A DNA stretch of 64,000 bases from Vanrija pseudolonga (GCF_020906515.1 NC_085850.1:2914001-2978000); one strand, 5' to 3'; positions 1 through 11,750 are shown, numbered from the stretch's first letter. Program-made: numbers and translations. Notes: generated by a model not told the origin, from the sequence alone.

Positions 1-1637
1 GACGGCGAGCGCGACTTGATCCGTCTCATTGTCGATGTTGTCACCGAGCTCCGTGTCGGCGACGGCGATGTCGAGACCCAGGAGCCTGCGACGCCGTCCA
101 GGTCGACCCTCGGCAGCCCCTCCCGCCCAACGCGTGCCCCCGCTCCCTCTGACGACCCCGAGGCCCGCAAGCGCGAAGCCCTGATCGACTACCGCTGCCT
201 GCTCATCTGCACTAGCCTGCTCGAGCGCGTCAACTCGCCATGGCAGGACAACACCGTGTTCCACGGTCTCCTGCACGACGTCATCATCCCCGCAGTCCGC
301 AACAAGGAGGAACTGGCGCTCCGTGACCAGGGTCTCATCTGTCTCGGCCTGTGCTGCATGATCGACCAGAACATGGCGACCGACACCTTTGTCCTGTTCA
401 TGCAGCAGATGAACGCTGCTGGCGATGACGACGAGCTCAGGGGCAAGGTCATGAAGATTGTGCTCGATCTCTTGATGGTGCACGACATTGCCACGCTCGT
501 GGCCAAGACCATGTCCGTGGACGCGGTGCCGGCTCTCCTCAGCCACATGCTCCAGCAGGACGTCCCCGAGGTCCTTGGCGTTGCAGTTGAGGGCGTTGCC
601 AAGCTCATGCTCGCCGGCATGGTTACCGATGCGACGGTCCTGCAGCACCTCGTCTTGCTGTACTTCCACGCCGACACGGCCGACAACCAGCCTCTGCGCC
701 AGTGCCTGTCCTACTTCCTCCCAGTGTACTGCTACTCGTCATCCGAGAACCAGCTCCGCATGCTCGAGGTGGGTTATCAACTTCTGTCTCTAGCTAACCC
801 CAGGTCTTCCCCTTGGTGTTTGCCAACTTTGCGCAGAACGAGGAAGAGGAGGACGCCACGCCCGTGGCTCAGATTGGTCTGATGATGGTGGACTGGCTCG
901 ACCCCCACAAGGCTGTGTAAGTGGTTGCGCCTTCTGAGGTCTAACGGATTTAGTGAACGCCCTGGTGCGGTCGTCGACCTCAACGTCCACCTCGACCTCG
1001 CCATCACGATCTTCAAGCTGATCATGACAGAGGAGGGCCGCGACACCCGCAAGACACTAACAAGCTATCTTGGCAAGCTCAACCTGCCGGACAGTGCCGA
1101 GACGGACGCGTGGCGTCCAAAGGCAGTGCTGGCCCTGATCAATGCTCTGAAGGAGGTTAGTTGCGCCCTTAGAGATCAGCATTGACACGCCAGAAACAAC
1201 CCCTTTCAGACGCAGTGTCGCGGAACTCGCTGTCCAAGTTCCAAGTGTCGCTGCTCAAGCTCTACCCCGAGCTCGAGGGCTACGACGAGGAGACGTTCCG
1301 CGCCGAGGGCGCCGAGCGAGAAGACACCAAGGAGCTCTGGGGCTTCATTGACGATGTGTAAGTGGCGGCGCCAACGCCAGTGGCCATGACGCCCGTGAGG
1401 TCAGTGCTGAACAATGTGCCCAGGGAGGAGATTGAAGAGGCGCCAGAAGCCCGGACAAGGCGAGGTAGCCGCGCTCCTTCTCGATCTCGGCGCACTGCGT
1501 CCATGTCTGTTGACCCCACGTCCGACTCTGATGCTGCTCCGGTGTCTCGGAACCGCAAGCCGCGGCCCGAGACTGTTGCCGAGGAGACTGAAGACGACGA
1601 GTCTGAGGACGTGGAAGGGTTACTGGACAGTGATTAG
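1..1637 (+). CDS. YCG1: Condensin complex subunit 3 (CAP-G/Ycg1), C-terminal part
   Basis: This is the 3' portion of a HEAT-repeat subunit of condensin, which with the SMC2/SMC4 ATPases and the kleisin compacts mitotic chromosomes. The reading frame is open from base 1, so the 5' end lies outside the window. Helical repeat text such as LRDQGLICLGLCCMIDQNMA and a following ...GKVMKIVLDLLMVHD match the Cnd3/CAP-G C-terminal domain. Predicted exons are 1-768, 804-916, 954-about 1155, about 1210-1357 and 1424-1637. Phases join cleanly at all junctions except the third intron, where the donor at 1156 leaves the frame off, so a donor at 1160 is possible. The last exon encodes a Ser/Arg-rich then acidic tail (EDDESEDVEGLLDSD), the sort of disordered tail condensin subunits carry. 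Family assignment comes from recalled similarity, without an alignment. Confidence 0.8.
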
Positions 1638-1996
1638 TGTGTGAACTGTTTTGTATTGTATTTGATGCAGCCGTGTGATGTGTGTGAGGGTGGGCACATG
1701 GGCTATTGAACGACGTAAGTGGTACGTCATTTAGCTTTTGGTTTGGGTGGCGGGAAGCATGCGGGCATCCAAAGTAGGTTGCTTGATTGAGGGGGGGTGG
1801 CCAGGGTGGTGGGTGCGGTAATAAATACCTACGGCCACTGTGCAGTGCAGTGGTGGTGACGCAGCCAAAGCAGGGTGGGCACACACAAACACTGGGCAAC
1901 CGACAACGACGGACCACTCCACCACCCAAACCAACCGTTTACAATCCTCCGTCGTCACTCTCCTTCATCCATCTCCCGTCCAACGCATCACCAATC
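1638..1996. other. Intergenic, YCG1 3' end to membrane-protein start
   Basis: This stretch holds the YCG1 3' UTR and the promoter of the next plus-strand gene. There is a G-rich tract with an AT-rich TAATAAATA stretch near 1819-1827 and a pyrimidine-rich leader close to the ATG at 1997. I see no gene here. Confidence 0.5.
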
Positions 1997-3871
1997 ATGC
2001 CGGACGAGCGCACGCCTCTAGTCGGCGCCAGCGCCTCGGCACCACCACCAACAGCAGCAGCAGGAGCATACGGCACGTCGCCCGCCGTGGCCCAGCCACC
2101 AGCCGTTTCGCCCGACACGCCGCTGCAAGAACGTGCGGCGCAGCTGCTCGCCTCGGGCGGCGGCGACAACTCGAACCTGGCCAGCATCGACCTAACGCAC
2201 GAGCTCGCGTCGGCGCTGTACGCGCTGCACGTTGTCGAGCGGCACGACCGCGCGCGGGGCTCGGCGCGCGCCGCCGCGTCCCGCGCGAGCGCAACGGCCA
2301 GACAGCGCGCCGCGCTCCGCGACCACGCGCTGGCTGTGCTCGACGAGGCGCTGCACGGCGAGCAGCCAGACGAGAACAAGGACGACGAGGAGGACGTCCT
2401 CGACCTCAACTTTGGGCTTATTATCGAGCCGGGCAACTGGACCACTGGTGGGTTGGACGTGGGGGACATCAGCTGGACACAGGGGCCCAGTTACTAACCA
2501 CACCACACCGCCAGTCGCTGCCCTCCTCTCCCACCACACCACCCCCGGCGCCGTGCTCGCGCACCCGCTCATCCGCGCCGCGCTCCCCCGTGCTTGGTCG
2601 CGCCCCCGCCGCACGACGGGGCGCGGCCTCCGCGTCATCCTCCAGAACGCCGTCACGCCTGCGTGAGTCAAAAGCGTCCCAGCCAGCCAGGGTAGCGCCG
2701 TTGCTGACGACGACGTCTGCCCTTTGTTTGACCTGTAACGCATGCTGCGGCGCTCGACTGGAACATTGTCATATCGACGGCGGCCGGCACCATCGACGCT
2801 CGAATGCATACTAACGGCGCTACTATTGATGCGATGCACCACTCGCTTCTGTGGATCATTGCCCGCTCCACCCACAACAGCCGCGCACACGTGCTCGAGC
2901 TCGTCGCTTCGCTGGTCTTCGTCGCCCTCACCCTCGTCACGGCGCTCGTGCCAGACGTCGACGTGCGGCCCGACACGTCGGGCCCGACTACCATCGTCTG
3001 GTCGGTGTGGGCGTGGGCCTCGTTCCTTGCCGTGAGTCGAGTGGCGGTGCAACAGATCTAACCAGCGTAGTCCATCTTCGACACGGCACACAACCGCCGC
3101 GGACCCAGCTCGACGTCGCGCATCATGCTCCTCCTCCCCGCGCAGTTGGCTGGCATCCTCCACCCGATCCCGTTCACCGAGGGCATCGCTGTGGCCCTCC
3201 GCACGCTCGCTATCCCGTTCAGCACGCTCGCCGTGGTCCTGCCTGCCGCGCCGGCCCTCCCGCTGCTGTTCCCCGCCCGCCTGCTCCCGCTCGCCACGAT
3301 ACTCGCCGGTATCCTCGCACGTGGTGCGCGTGCCGCGGCACTGCTCATCCCGCTCGCGGCCGGCCTGTGGGCCCTCTTCGCCTACGCCCTCAACGGTGAC
3401 GTCTGGAGGGCTGGTTCCGTCTCTACCATGACGGGGCCAGGCGGCCCAGTCGAGGTCGGCGTCGCGCCGTTCGAGACCCGTGTCGCGCTCTTCATCACCC
3501 TGGTGCTGGTTATCGGCCTGAGCGCTGGCCTGTCGATCCTCCGTGCCCTCGCCCCCAGCAACGAGCTGCACGACGGTACCTGGGAGGCAGAGTACGGCCC
3601 AGATATCGGGCACGCCTCGCGCCGTGCCCTCGCTGCCGCCGTGGCCCGCTACCTGCCGCCCTCGCGCGACAGCGCGCCGCCAGCCCCGCCCCTACCCATC
3701 CCGTTCAACCTGCTCATGGTGCCGCTCGACGTTGCGGCCGGCGTGTGGCGCGTCATCCGCGGCGAGCCACCACTCCACATCCGCCGCGCACGTGGCTGGC
3801 TCGCGATGATCATTGTCGCCGTGCCATGCCTCGTGCTCGCGCCGCTGTCCCATCTCCTGCCGTCCTGGTAG
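1997..3871 (+). CDS. Polytopic membrane protein, unidentified
   Basis: I do not recognise this family. Predicted exons are 1997-2447, 2515-2662, 2881-3031 and 3071-3871 (516 residues). The N-terminal ~150 residues are soluble: an Ala-rich start (MPDERTPLVG), a helical Arg/Ala segment and an acidic stretch (DENKDDEEDVLDLNFG). Five or six hydrophobic segments follow (for example VASLVFVALTLVTALV, then FITLVLVIGLSAGL and MIIVAVPCLVLAPLSHLL near the end). Order and spacing recall fungal TRP/Yvc1-like vacuolar cation channels, but I see no diagnostic motif, so this is a weak guess. The second intron is unusually long (2663-2880, 218 nt) and contains an open stretch with hydrophobic text, so an extra or alternative exon in it is possible. 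The donor/acceptor pair I chose is the only one I found that keeps phase. Confidence 0.55.
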
Positions 3872-4306
3872 AGGCTGTGTTTTAGTAGGATTAATACTGT
3901 ATGAAGAGTGTGTGGGTGTGGGGTGGGGGGTGGTAGGATGGGTGTGGTCGGGGGTTTCGGTCCGAGGTGTCTGCCCAGGCGTCATGCTAGGAATGCTACT
4001 AACATCTACACCCACTACTCGCACATCGTCGACGTGCCGCTGCGGTGCACAGTCACCTCTCAGTCACCCACCTCCCCCGCCCAGCTCCCAGCGTCGAGCG
4101 CCACGCGCGGCGCAGAAACGCCGAGGCACCCGCCGGACCCGCCGGAGACACGGCGGACACGACGTCATCGGCACGGCGCGGTTGCCCTGTCGGCACGTCT
4201 CGACTCGACTTGCCCGCACGCGCAGCAACAACATAAGTAGCCCAACTTCGGGACGCACAAGGTGCACACCAACCCCCCTAGTCAAGCCGACACGACCACC
4301 AGCACA
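3872..4306. other. Intergenic promoter region
   Basis: GT-rich downstream of the membrane-protein gene, then C-rich leader sequence before the GST start. No gene is seen. Confidence 0.45.
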
Positions 4307-5099
4307 ATGCCCGACCCCTCTGCCGATGCTGCCCCCGAGCTGGTCCTCTACGACCTCAAGTGCACCAAGGACGTGTGCTTCTCCCCTACCGTGTGGAAGA
4401 TCCGCCTGATGCTCAACTACAAGCGGATTCCGTACCGGACCGAGTGGCTCGAGTTTCCCGACATCAAGCCGACGCTTGCGCCGCAGTGCGTGTCAGCTCC
4501 TTCTCTCCGCCGCCTTGCCCCACTGACGCTGACCCCGCAGCGTCGGACCCCTGCCCGAAGGCGCGACCAAGTACACGGTGCCGACGATCCACCACGTCGC
4601 AAGCGACACGTGGCTGATGGACTCGGCCAAGATCGCGCCGTGGCTCGAGGCGACGTACCCCGCCCGTCCCGTCATCCTCTCCGCGCCGCTGTCCGACGAC
4701 GTGACCGCGCTGGTGCGCACCGCAGGCGGCAAGGCGCAGCAGGTCAGCCTGGCGCCGCGCGAGCCGGCCATCCTGTCCCCGCGCGCAAAGGCGTACTTTG
4801 TCAACATGGTCGAAGGGCTGATTGGGCACCCGCTCCAGCAGCTGCTGGCGTACGAAGACGGTGCTTGGGCCGGCGCGGACGAGGGCCTTCGCAGGACGAG
4901 CGAGATGATGCTGCGTAACAAGGATGAGGGGCCCTGGATCGAAGGCGCCGAGCCCAGCATGGCTGACTTCTTCATTGCCGGCGCCATGCAGTGCGCGCGG
5001 GCTATCCACGAGGGGACGTGGGAGAGGGAGTACAAGTACGAAGGGCTCAAGCGGGCCTACGACGCGTGTGGCCTGTTGCTCGAGCGCGGGAGTTACTAG
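4307..5099 (+). CDS. Glutathione S-transferase, UstS-like
   Basis: Two exons, 4307-4485 and 4541-5099, encode 245 residues. The N-terminal ~95 residues form a thioredoxin-fold GST domain: a first strand LVLYDL, the motif FSPTVWKIRLMLNYKRIPYR, the cis-proline region VPTIHH, and the glutathione gamma-glutamyl contact region MDSAKIAPWLEATYP. The C-terminal half is the all-helical GST-C domain. SP.(T/V)WK.RL.LN(Y/F)K in place of a classical Ser/Tyr site is typical of the fungal UstS-like/etherase-type GST group. The expected activity is glutathione conjugation or reductive cleavage in the cytosol; the substrate cannot be told. The ATG at 4307 is chosen because it opens directly before the first beta strand; upstream in-frame sequence lacks another ATG. 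Confidence 0.8.
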
Positions 5100-5976
5100 A
5101 TGGGTTATGTAGATGGACTATGAAGTGGTGTGTGCGAGGAAGGTGTCTGGGGGTAGGCTGATGTGGCAGGGAGGTATCTAACGGTAGGCCTGTTCGCGTC
5201 ATCCGCTGCTGCTTGCACTGTGTGGGACCTTGGAGGTGTGCGGGGTCGAGTTGGGGACACGTCGCGTGGAGGACGAGAAGAGGGTGTCATTGACGATGGT
5301 GCCGGGGTTAACTCCGCCTAGAGACAAGAGTGAACTGGGTGCTCGATGTCCCCTCCGTTCCAGATGGTGTCAGTGAGCCCTCGCAGGCTTGAAAGAGAAC
5401 ATTTCTGTGCGTTCTTTCAATAGGGGACAAGAGTGATACGAAGATCAGCTGAGAAGGACATGTGCGGGCACAAAGGGGACCCGTTCTAGACACCATCTCT
5501 ACAAACCACAGAATCGCACCACAGCACGCACTACTCGCCAATTTATGCACTACAAACACTCGAAGAAACATCCCCTCCAGCCTCGGGGGCACGAGAAGAG
5601 GCGGCGGGCCCCAATGTGCGCCAAGGCAGCCGTCCATAGCCACTCGGGCGGCCAGTAGCACGCTTAGCAGCCAACCCCGCCGCCGCGCCTTTCTCAATGC
5701 ATCTACCCCGGCGAGAATGTACCCAAGCACCAAACACATCCACTTCAACAACGTATGTATCCCCAGAACGCCGCATGGCCGAGAACGACGGAACGCAATA
5801 TCAGTCCCAGCTCTGCAAACGAGTGCCACTGACCGCCCACCCACGCAGCCAGCGCCACGCCCCGGCTCCCCACCCAGCCAACCCCGCCGCCACCGCCGTG
5901 TCGTCATCCCCGGATCGACATAACCCAACCCCATCTTCATCTTCCACTCATCATCCAACACACACCACACACCACC
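5100..5976. other. Intergenic, 877 bp, no convincing gene
   Basis: Contains the GST 3' flank and the promoter of the PEX14-like gene, with a C/A-rich leader at 5860-5975 leading into the ATG at 5977. A 220-codon minus-strand open frame (5308-5970) has no recognisable protein character and is treated as chance. Confidence 0.45.
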
Positions 5977-6756
5977 ATGGCCGCGCCGCCAGCGTCCACC
6001 ACAACCAACGAGGAGGAGATCCGCGCCCTCGTCGCCAGCTTTGAGGGGTACAACTTTGTCGAGGACGCCGACTTCCGGGTGGGTGTTGCCGGCCGCCTCT
6101 CCCCACTTGTGCTGCTCTCCTGCCCCTGCCCCACCTCACGCCTGCTCGCTCGCGCTCGCTGACGCTCGCTCGCTCACTTTAGGCCGGCGTCCCCGCCGTC
6201 ATCCGCAACGCGCGCACCGAGGGCCTGAACGCCGCCGAGATCGACACGGTCATCGGCAAGGCCCAGTGGTTCTACTATACCCGGTGGGTATGCCCCCCCC
6301 TCCTTTACGCCCCCCCCCCTGACACTCCCCAGCAAGGTCAACGCGTCGGTCCCGTTCGAGACGTACCTCCAGTACAGGAGCAACGAGACCGAGTCCCTGC
6401 CGTGGCGGCACAGCGCGAGCGTCGACGGGGACGACGACGCGCCGCCCCCGCCCCCCCTGGCCGACGCGCCGCCGCCCGCCGATCTGAGCTTCAACGAGGT
6501 CGTCCAGCTCATCCAGGCCGGCCGCGCGTCCGAGGTGCCCACCATCCACGTGCCCAACGAGCTTAATGGGCAGCCCGCGAGCGTGTCCAAGCTCGAGGCG
6601 CGGCCGAAGCCATGGGAGAAGGCCGAGGCGACGAGCGGAGAGGTCGTGCCAGCCGCCCCGGGACTCGTCGTCTCCGGCGCTGATGGCGCTGAGGCCACCA
6701 CCCCGCTTGGCAACCCCCCTGGGGTGCGCACCCCGCTGCCAGAGTACACGCCCTAG
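5977..6756 (+). CDS. PEX14-like protein with KPWE motif
   Basis: Exons 5977-6078, 6183-6283 and 6333-6756 give 208 residues. Residues ~10-75 form a small helical domain (EEEIRALVASFEGYNFVEDA...GLNAAEIDTVIGKAQWFYYTRK) of the PEX14-like helix-turn-helix type. After a Pro-rich linker comes SFNEVVQLIQAG, then PTIHVPNELNGQPAS and the diagnostic RPKPWEK (residues ~155-161), the KPWE motif. This pairing is seen in fungal proteins annotated as peroxisomal membrane protein PEX14-like. A role in peroxisomal import is inferred from that annotation only; there is no membrane segment here, so it is not PEX14 itself. All three exons join in phase. Convergent with RPL7 downstream. Confidence 0.65.
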
Positions 6757-7103
6757 TGCCGTAGATTGGATCACGATAGCGTAGACCAGCCCGTCATTCA
6801 CTGTACATTATGGCAATGATTGCAACGACGTCGCGGGCATTACTCTGCGCCAAGAAAGTCTGACACTCATCCCGCTCCACTTCTCTCCTCCCGGCAAATC
6901 ACTTGGCAGCTGTCAGTTCAACATCAAAGCTCCGTCCTGGAACCTCCCCGAGCCTCTCCCCCAGCGCCCCCTCCAACTCCTCTCCACATGCCACGCTACG
7001 CTCGATCGGGAATGGGTACATGCAGTATATCAAGACGACCAACACCCGGTCGCTAGTCGCCTCGGCCCTCGTCACAACTCTACCACCACATCCAGCTGCA
7101 CGC
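6757..7103. other. Convergent 3' intergenic
   Basis: Shared 3' flank of the PEX14-like gene (plus) and RPL7 (minus). No gene or clear hairpin terminator is seen. Confidence 0.45.
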
Positions 7104-7515
7104 TTAAACGAGCTGGTGGATGAGCTGCGAGATGTGCTGCTCACGGTCGCCAGTGTCACCGCCCTGGATGTAGGGGGTGAACTTGCGGTCACGGAAGCCA
7201 CCAGTGGGGTTGGAGAGCTTGAAGGGCCAGAGAGCCTGGGTGGCCTGCTTGAAGTTGGGGCCAACAGTGGCAATCTCGTGAACGAGGTCCTCAATGCAGA
7301 TGATGCCGTACTTGCCGAGCTGCTGCTCAATGATGGCGTTGTCGGTGATGGGGATGCGCTGGCCGTTGACCTTGGCGTAGCCGCGCTTGTAGACAAGCTC
7401 GCGGATGGCCTTGAGGTTGGGCTCACCGTAGGCGATGTAGGGCGAGACAAGGCGGAGCATCTGCTCGGTAGCCTTGGTGACGCGGACAAAGACACCGTTG
7501 TTGATCTGGAGGAGA

Positions 7516-7552
<37 letters not shown>

Positions 7553-8406
7553 GCTTGGAGATACCCTTCAGGCGGACAACGAAGAAGACCTTGGCCTGGG
7601 CGGGGACGTAGTAGTCACCCGACTTGCGGGCCTCGCGCTTGAGGCGGATCTCCTCACGCTCCTTGGCGTTGTACTCCTTGACGTACTCGTCGGCACGCTT
7701 GAAGATGACCTTGCGCTTGGCCTTGAGGGCCTGAGATGGGGTGTCAGCTAAAGCTTCTTCAAACTTTCAACCACACGCCAGCACGCCTCGTCGAGAGATG
7801 GATTCAGCCCCGAAAGATGGTTAATTACAGGCAGCATTGTCGTAGCTAGCCGTGGTCCAACGAGTGTTGGTCTTTGCATCATTGTAGGGGGACCAGGCAG
7901 CCCCCCTACTATCCCTCTCCCTCACACGATCTCCTCCAGTCACCCAAGTCCACAACTCACCTTGCGGGCCTCAACGGCGGCAGCAAGCTTGGCCTCACGA
8001 GTGGCCTCGTTGGTGCGGCGCTTCTTGAGCAGGGTCTCGGGGACGGCAATCTGCTGTGGGGGTGTTAGTTGGCTGCACATCAAGTTGGCCGAGGTTGGGT
8101 TGAGAATTTGAGGTTTTGGTTTCGGCGTGCGATGGGTGCTGCAGAGCGACAACAGCAGCGCCGAACAGCGCAGATTCGATGCCAAGCAACGTCCGCGCAT
8201 GCTCGACATGCCTTGTCCCCGCTCCAGCTCGACCACAAGTCGCCCAAGTCGACGCCGTCGCCAGACCTCAAATTTCTCTCTCCAGCCCTCGGTGTGCTCG
8301 CGCAATACTCGCCTCGACGCTGGGGACGCTGGGATGGTCGTCAGTGCTGGTCCTAGTCGTGTGTCTTGTCGTCGTCGTCGACGTCTACTCACGTAGTGGC
8401 CACCAT
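7104..8406 (-). CDS. RPL7: 60S ribosomal protein L7 (uL30)
   Basis: Large-subunit ribosomal protein. The C-terminal exon (7104-7730) carries the family text from the [19 protein letters not shown] helix through [54 protein letters not shown] and [19 protein letters not shown] to the final [16 protein letters not shown] second exon (7961-8050 or 8053) encodes the lysine-rich N-terminus [20 protein letters not shown]. The start codon is probably 8406-8404 in a 14-nt exon (8393-8406, MVATT), but its phase does not fit the exon-2 acceptor I can see, so the 5' structure is uncertain and a further micro-exon may exist in the 8054-8392 intron. It is divergent from RPS11, which fits coordinated expression. 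Confidence 0.88.
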
Positions 8407-8888
8407 TTTTGAGATGTGTTGACGGTTAGAGGAGACCTCTGTGCATGAAGGTCAAACTACGAGAAGGAGGCCAGCCTGCCAGCGGGAGGAGGGGGCGACC
8501 GAGCGAGCGACGGACGGCCAACCCACCCACCAGCCAACAGCCTGGATCCACACGGAGCCAAATCGAGTTTGGGCAGTTTGTTCACCCATTTTTCGATTTT
8601 CTTTGGCCAAGTTTCGTGGATTTATCCCAATGCCACATTGTCGCCGTCGATCATTGCATCTCTACGCCCTGGAATCCAGCCGTCTATAACACCGAATCTC
8701 CGGCGACCAAGTTTGGACGGGAGTTTTTTGGGACGAGGTGGCAGCCTGGGTGGGTGTCGCTGCCTGGCACACGCTCGCTGGCTGCACTCTGCCTCCTTCC
8801 CTCCTCGCTCGCTCGCAGTGGCCGGACCGCCGCAACATCGCATTGAACGTCGTCGAGGCTACCACTCTATCCTTCAACAACATCCAAA
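8407..8888. promoter_or_regulatory. Divergent promoter of RPL7 and RPS11
   Basis: 482 bp separate the two ribosomal protein start codons, which point away from each other, so this must hold both promoters. T-rich patches (for example ATTTTTCGATTTTCTTTGG near 8587-8606) stand out against the GC-rich background. No specific factor site is assigned. Confidence 0.6.
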
Positions 8889-9768
8889 ATGGCTGAGATC
8901 GAGCGTGCCTTCCGCAAGCAGCACCTGTTCCAGAACGCCAAGTCGAAGGGTGAGCAAGCGCACGATCAAGACGACGAGGAGACAGTGCTGACAGTCGCGT
9001 TCTCGCCGTCATTATCGATCTCCCGACTCTTTACACCTCGAACCCGACCTGTGCTCGCCTGATGTGAACGACCTTGCTCGACTTCTGCTCTCCCCTCGAT
9101 CTCCTATGATCCCTACGACGCTGCCGTGCTGTTCGCTGTGTTTTCTGCGCTCTCTGGACCGTTCTACACTGCGATTCAAACTTTTCGACATTTGCGTACC
9201 ACTGGCCCGTGTGACCACTCGGACTTGTGCAATTCGTGCCATCTCGCGTCTCTGCCTGCTCCTGCTCCTGCCCTCTGCGACCACCTACAGGCGGCAAGAA
9301 GGTCGCCACCAAGACCAAGCGGTGGTACAAGGACGTCGGTCTCGGCTTCAAGACCCCCGCTGAGGCCATCAACGGCACCTACATCGACAAGAAGTGCCCC
9401 TTCACCGGCGATGTCTCGATCCGTGGCCGTATCCTCTCCGGTGTCGTCCACTCGACCAAGATGACCAACACCATCATTGTTCGCCGTGACTACCTCCACT
9501 TGTGAGTGCTGCGTGGCTGGCTGGCTGGCTGGCCATTCATTACCAGAGCCAAGTCTCGAGACACAAGCCCTAACCACCCCCCAGCATCCCCAAGTACCGC
9601 CGTTACGAGAAGCGCCACAAGAACCTCGCCGCCCACGTCTCGCCCGCCTTCCGTGTCGAGGCCGGTGACCAGGTTACCGTTGGCCAGTGCCGCCCCCTCT
9701 CGAAGACTGTTCGCTTCAACGTCCTCCGCGTTCAGGCCAACAAGGCCAAGGGCTTCTCGAAGTTCTAA
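8889..9768 (+). CDS. RPS11: 40S ribosomal protein S11 (uS17)
   Basis: Exons 8889-8949, 9291-9501 and 9585-9768 encode 151 residues. The text [18 protein letters not shown], then [56 protein letters not shown] and [20 protein letters not shown] is diagnostic for eukaryotic S11. It is a small-subunit protein that binds 18S rRNA; length matches the family (about 155). The first intron, 341 nt, is much longer than neighbours' introns, a common trait of fungal ribosomal protein genes. I looked for a box C/D snoRNA in it and found none I could support. Phases join exactly. Confidence 0.95.
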
Positions 9769-10482
9769 GCCAGTCTAGGACTTGACTTTGGGAGTGTAGG
9801 ATTATGCATCGGCATTTCGACGAGGCGGAGCGGGTGAACTGACTGCAGAGTTGAGGGAGGGAGATGGGAGGGACTGTTGAAGGAGGCTTAGAGGAGAAGG
9901 ATGTTGGGAGGACGACACGGCGGGCCGGACTCTGCGTGCAAGGAGGCACCAGGCAGTAACGCTGCAGACGAGGAGCTGGCGATCATACCAAGGGGCTGGA
10001 GTTGTGGACATGAGCGGAGGGCGTCAGTGGTTGCGTGGGATATGGCTGCCGGAGTGGCTCTGAGGCAGGAGGATGGGGTTTTGCACCTGTCCCCAGTTAC
10101 ACTGTCTTGAGTGTCACGTCGTTCCCCAGCGGCGTCATGCTTGCACTCGGGTCCAACTACGCGCGTTCATCTCTCATGTCATGCACGCAAGACGTCGCGG
10201 CTGGCACCATAATTGCCCAGACGACTGTTGCAACCAGCCAACCTTGTTGAAGACTTTTGGCTGGTCGTTTCGTTTCATGACCCTTGGCGGAATAGGCGCG
10301 CAAAAATCATTCTCAAAGGGTAGTGCGCCTAACAATAATGCACGCCTACCAAAGCCCCGTGGCCATGACGCTGTCCCGCTGTCGATATGTCCACCGTCTC
10401 CACCAGGCTGCCGTCCAGCTGGAATTCACAACAGCTGCTCGTCTCGACTCGTCTCGCCCAACCCACCACACCCACACCCACA
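9769..10482. other. Intergenic, RPS11 to GET4
   Basis: 714 bp with the RPS11 3' UTR and the GET4 promoter. No coding region is supported. Confidence 0.45.
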
Positions 10483-11750
10483 ATGCCGCCACGAACAGCA
10501 CGCACGCCGACGCTCGAGGCGCTCCTGCCCCCCATCCTGGCCAATCTGCAGTCGGACCCGCCAAACGCGTACAGCGCGCACCAGAAGGCGCTGACGACCA
10601 CGGCGCGTCTAGTGCACGCGGGGCACGGCGCGCTCGCCGTCGAGATCCTGTTTGCCGTCGCGCGCGAGCTGCTCAAGCTCGGCGAGGCGGGCTCGGGCGT
10701 CGAGCTCGGCGTGCGCATGATTGAGATCATGGGCCAGATTGGCACCCCCGTCGACGACAAGAGCAAGGGTGAGTAGGCGTGGTGGACGACATGCTCATGC
10801 CCCAGCTTCCGTGACCCAGCTCCTGGCCCTCACGCCCCCAAGCGGAAACTGGCGCAAGAAGCTCGCCGACGCAGCAGTCAAGTGGTCGGCCGCCGGCGGC
10901 TGCCCCACCGGCGACCCAAGCCTGCACCAGTACCTCGGCGAGCTGTACTACAAGGGTGCGTCAACTTGTGAAACGCAGCGCTGATGTCCAGACCGCCTGT
11001 TCGTGCCCGCCGAGCACCACCTCCTCGCCAGCGGCAAGCGCGACGCCGCGACCCTGCTCGCCGAGCTGTTGTTCGAGTGGTCGGAGAAAGGCAAGCAGGA
11101 CCCCGGGCCGTACGCCGTCAAGGGCACGCTTCCGTGAGTGGGCCAATGCCGCTGTGACTGGCTCTCTTCGGCGCCGTCCCCGCCCACCCGCTCGCTCGCT
11201 GACGCCCGCTCGCTCTCCCCCTCACAGCTTCCTTGCCCAGTCCCCGCCCAACGTCCTCCCCGCCGCAGCCTTCCTCCAGCGCTTCCTCTCGCTCCTGCAG
11301 TCGCCAGCCTCTGCCGCCTCGTCCATCTTCCTCGGCTCGGCGCCAGGCCCGACCCCGACCGACGCATACGTCGAGCTCACGACCTCCCCGACGCTCAACT
11401 TCCTGCAGCTCGCCCTCGCGACGGTCGAGCGCGCGCCGGCGCCCGGCGTCTCGGGCGTGCAGGCGCGCGGGACGGACGGAGGCGTCGCGCGTGACTGGCA
11501 GCAGCTGCTCGCGCGCTACCGCCGCATTGCGGGCAGCGACGGCGTGCTCGCCAACCCCGACGTCAACGAGGTGAGCTGCGAAAGTGTTGATCGATCTCAG
11601 CTGACAGCCCAGGCCCTCGAGCACATCTCGGCCTCGGTCTTCCTCATCCCCCAGCGCAACACGGGCCAGAACGACCTGCTCCAGAACCTCATGGGGTCAC
11701 TGTTCGGCGGCGGCAGCGGCGGAGGCCTGCCTGGTCTCGGCGCGAGGTAG
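10483..11750 (+). CDS. GET4: Golgi-to-ER traffic protein 4 homologue
   Basis: Five exons (10483-10768, 10806-10955, 10992-11133, 11228-11570, 11613-11750) join in phase to give 352 residues. Get4 is the helical scaffold that binds Get5 and hands tail-anchored proteins from Sgt2 to the Get3 ATPase in the cytosol. The protein is helical-repeat throughout, with family landmarks ARLVHAGHGALAVEILFAVA, KWSAAGGCPTGDPSLHQYLG, FVPAEHHLLASG and FLQLALATVERAP. The end is a Gly-rich tail (SLFGGGSGGGLPGLGAR). Length is close to yeast and animal Get4. Confidence rests on recalled similarity of the GDP.LHQ and AE.HLL segments. Confidence 0.85.

Noticed and set aside
2192-3613. 473-codon minus-strand open frame over the membrane-protein gene
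   Set aside because: Arg/Gly/Asp-rich shadow antisense to a better coding frame; no domain text and no sensible splice plan.
5308-5970. 220-codon minus-strand open frame in the GST/PEX14-like gap
   Set aside because: Trp/Arg/Gly-rich with no helical or domain pattern; it would end in the PEX14-like promoter. Treated as chance.
8950-9290. Possible box C/D snoRNA in the long first intron of RPS11
   Set aside because: A TGATGTGA-like C box is present but I found no properly spaced D box or terminal stem.
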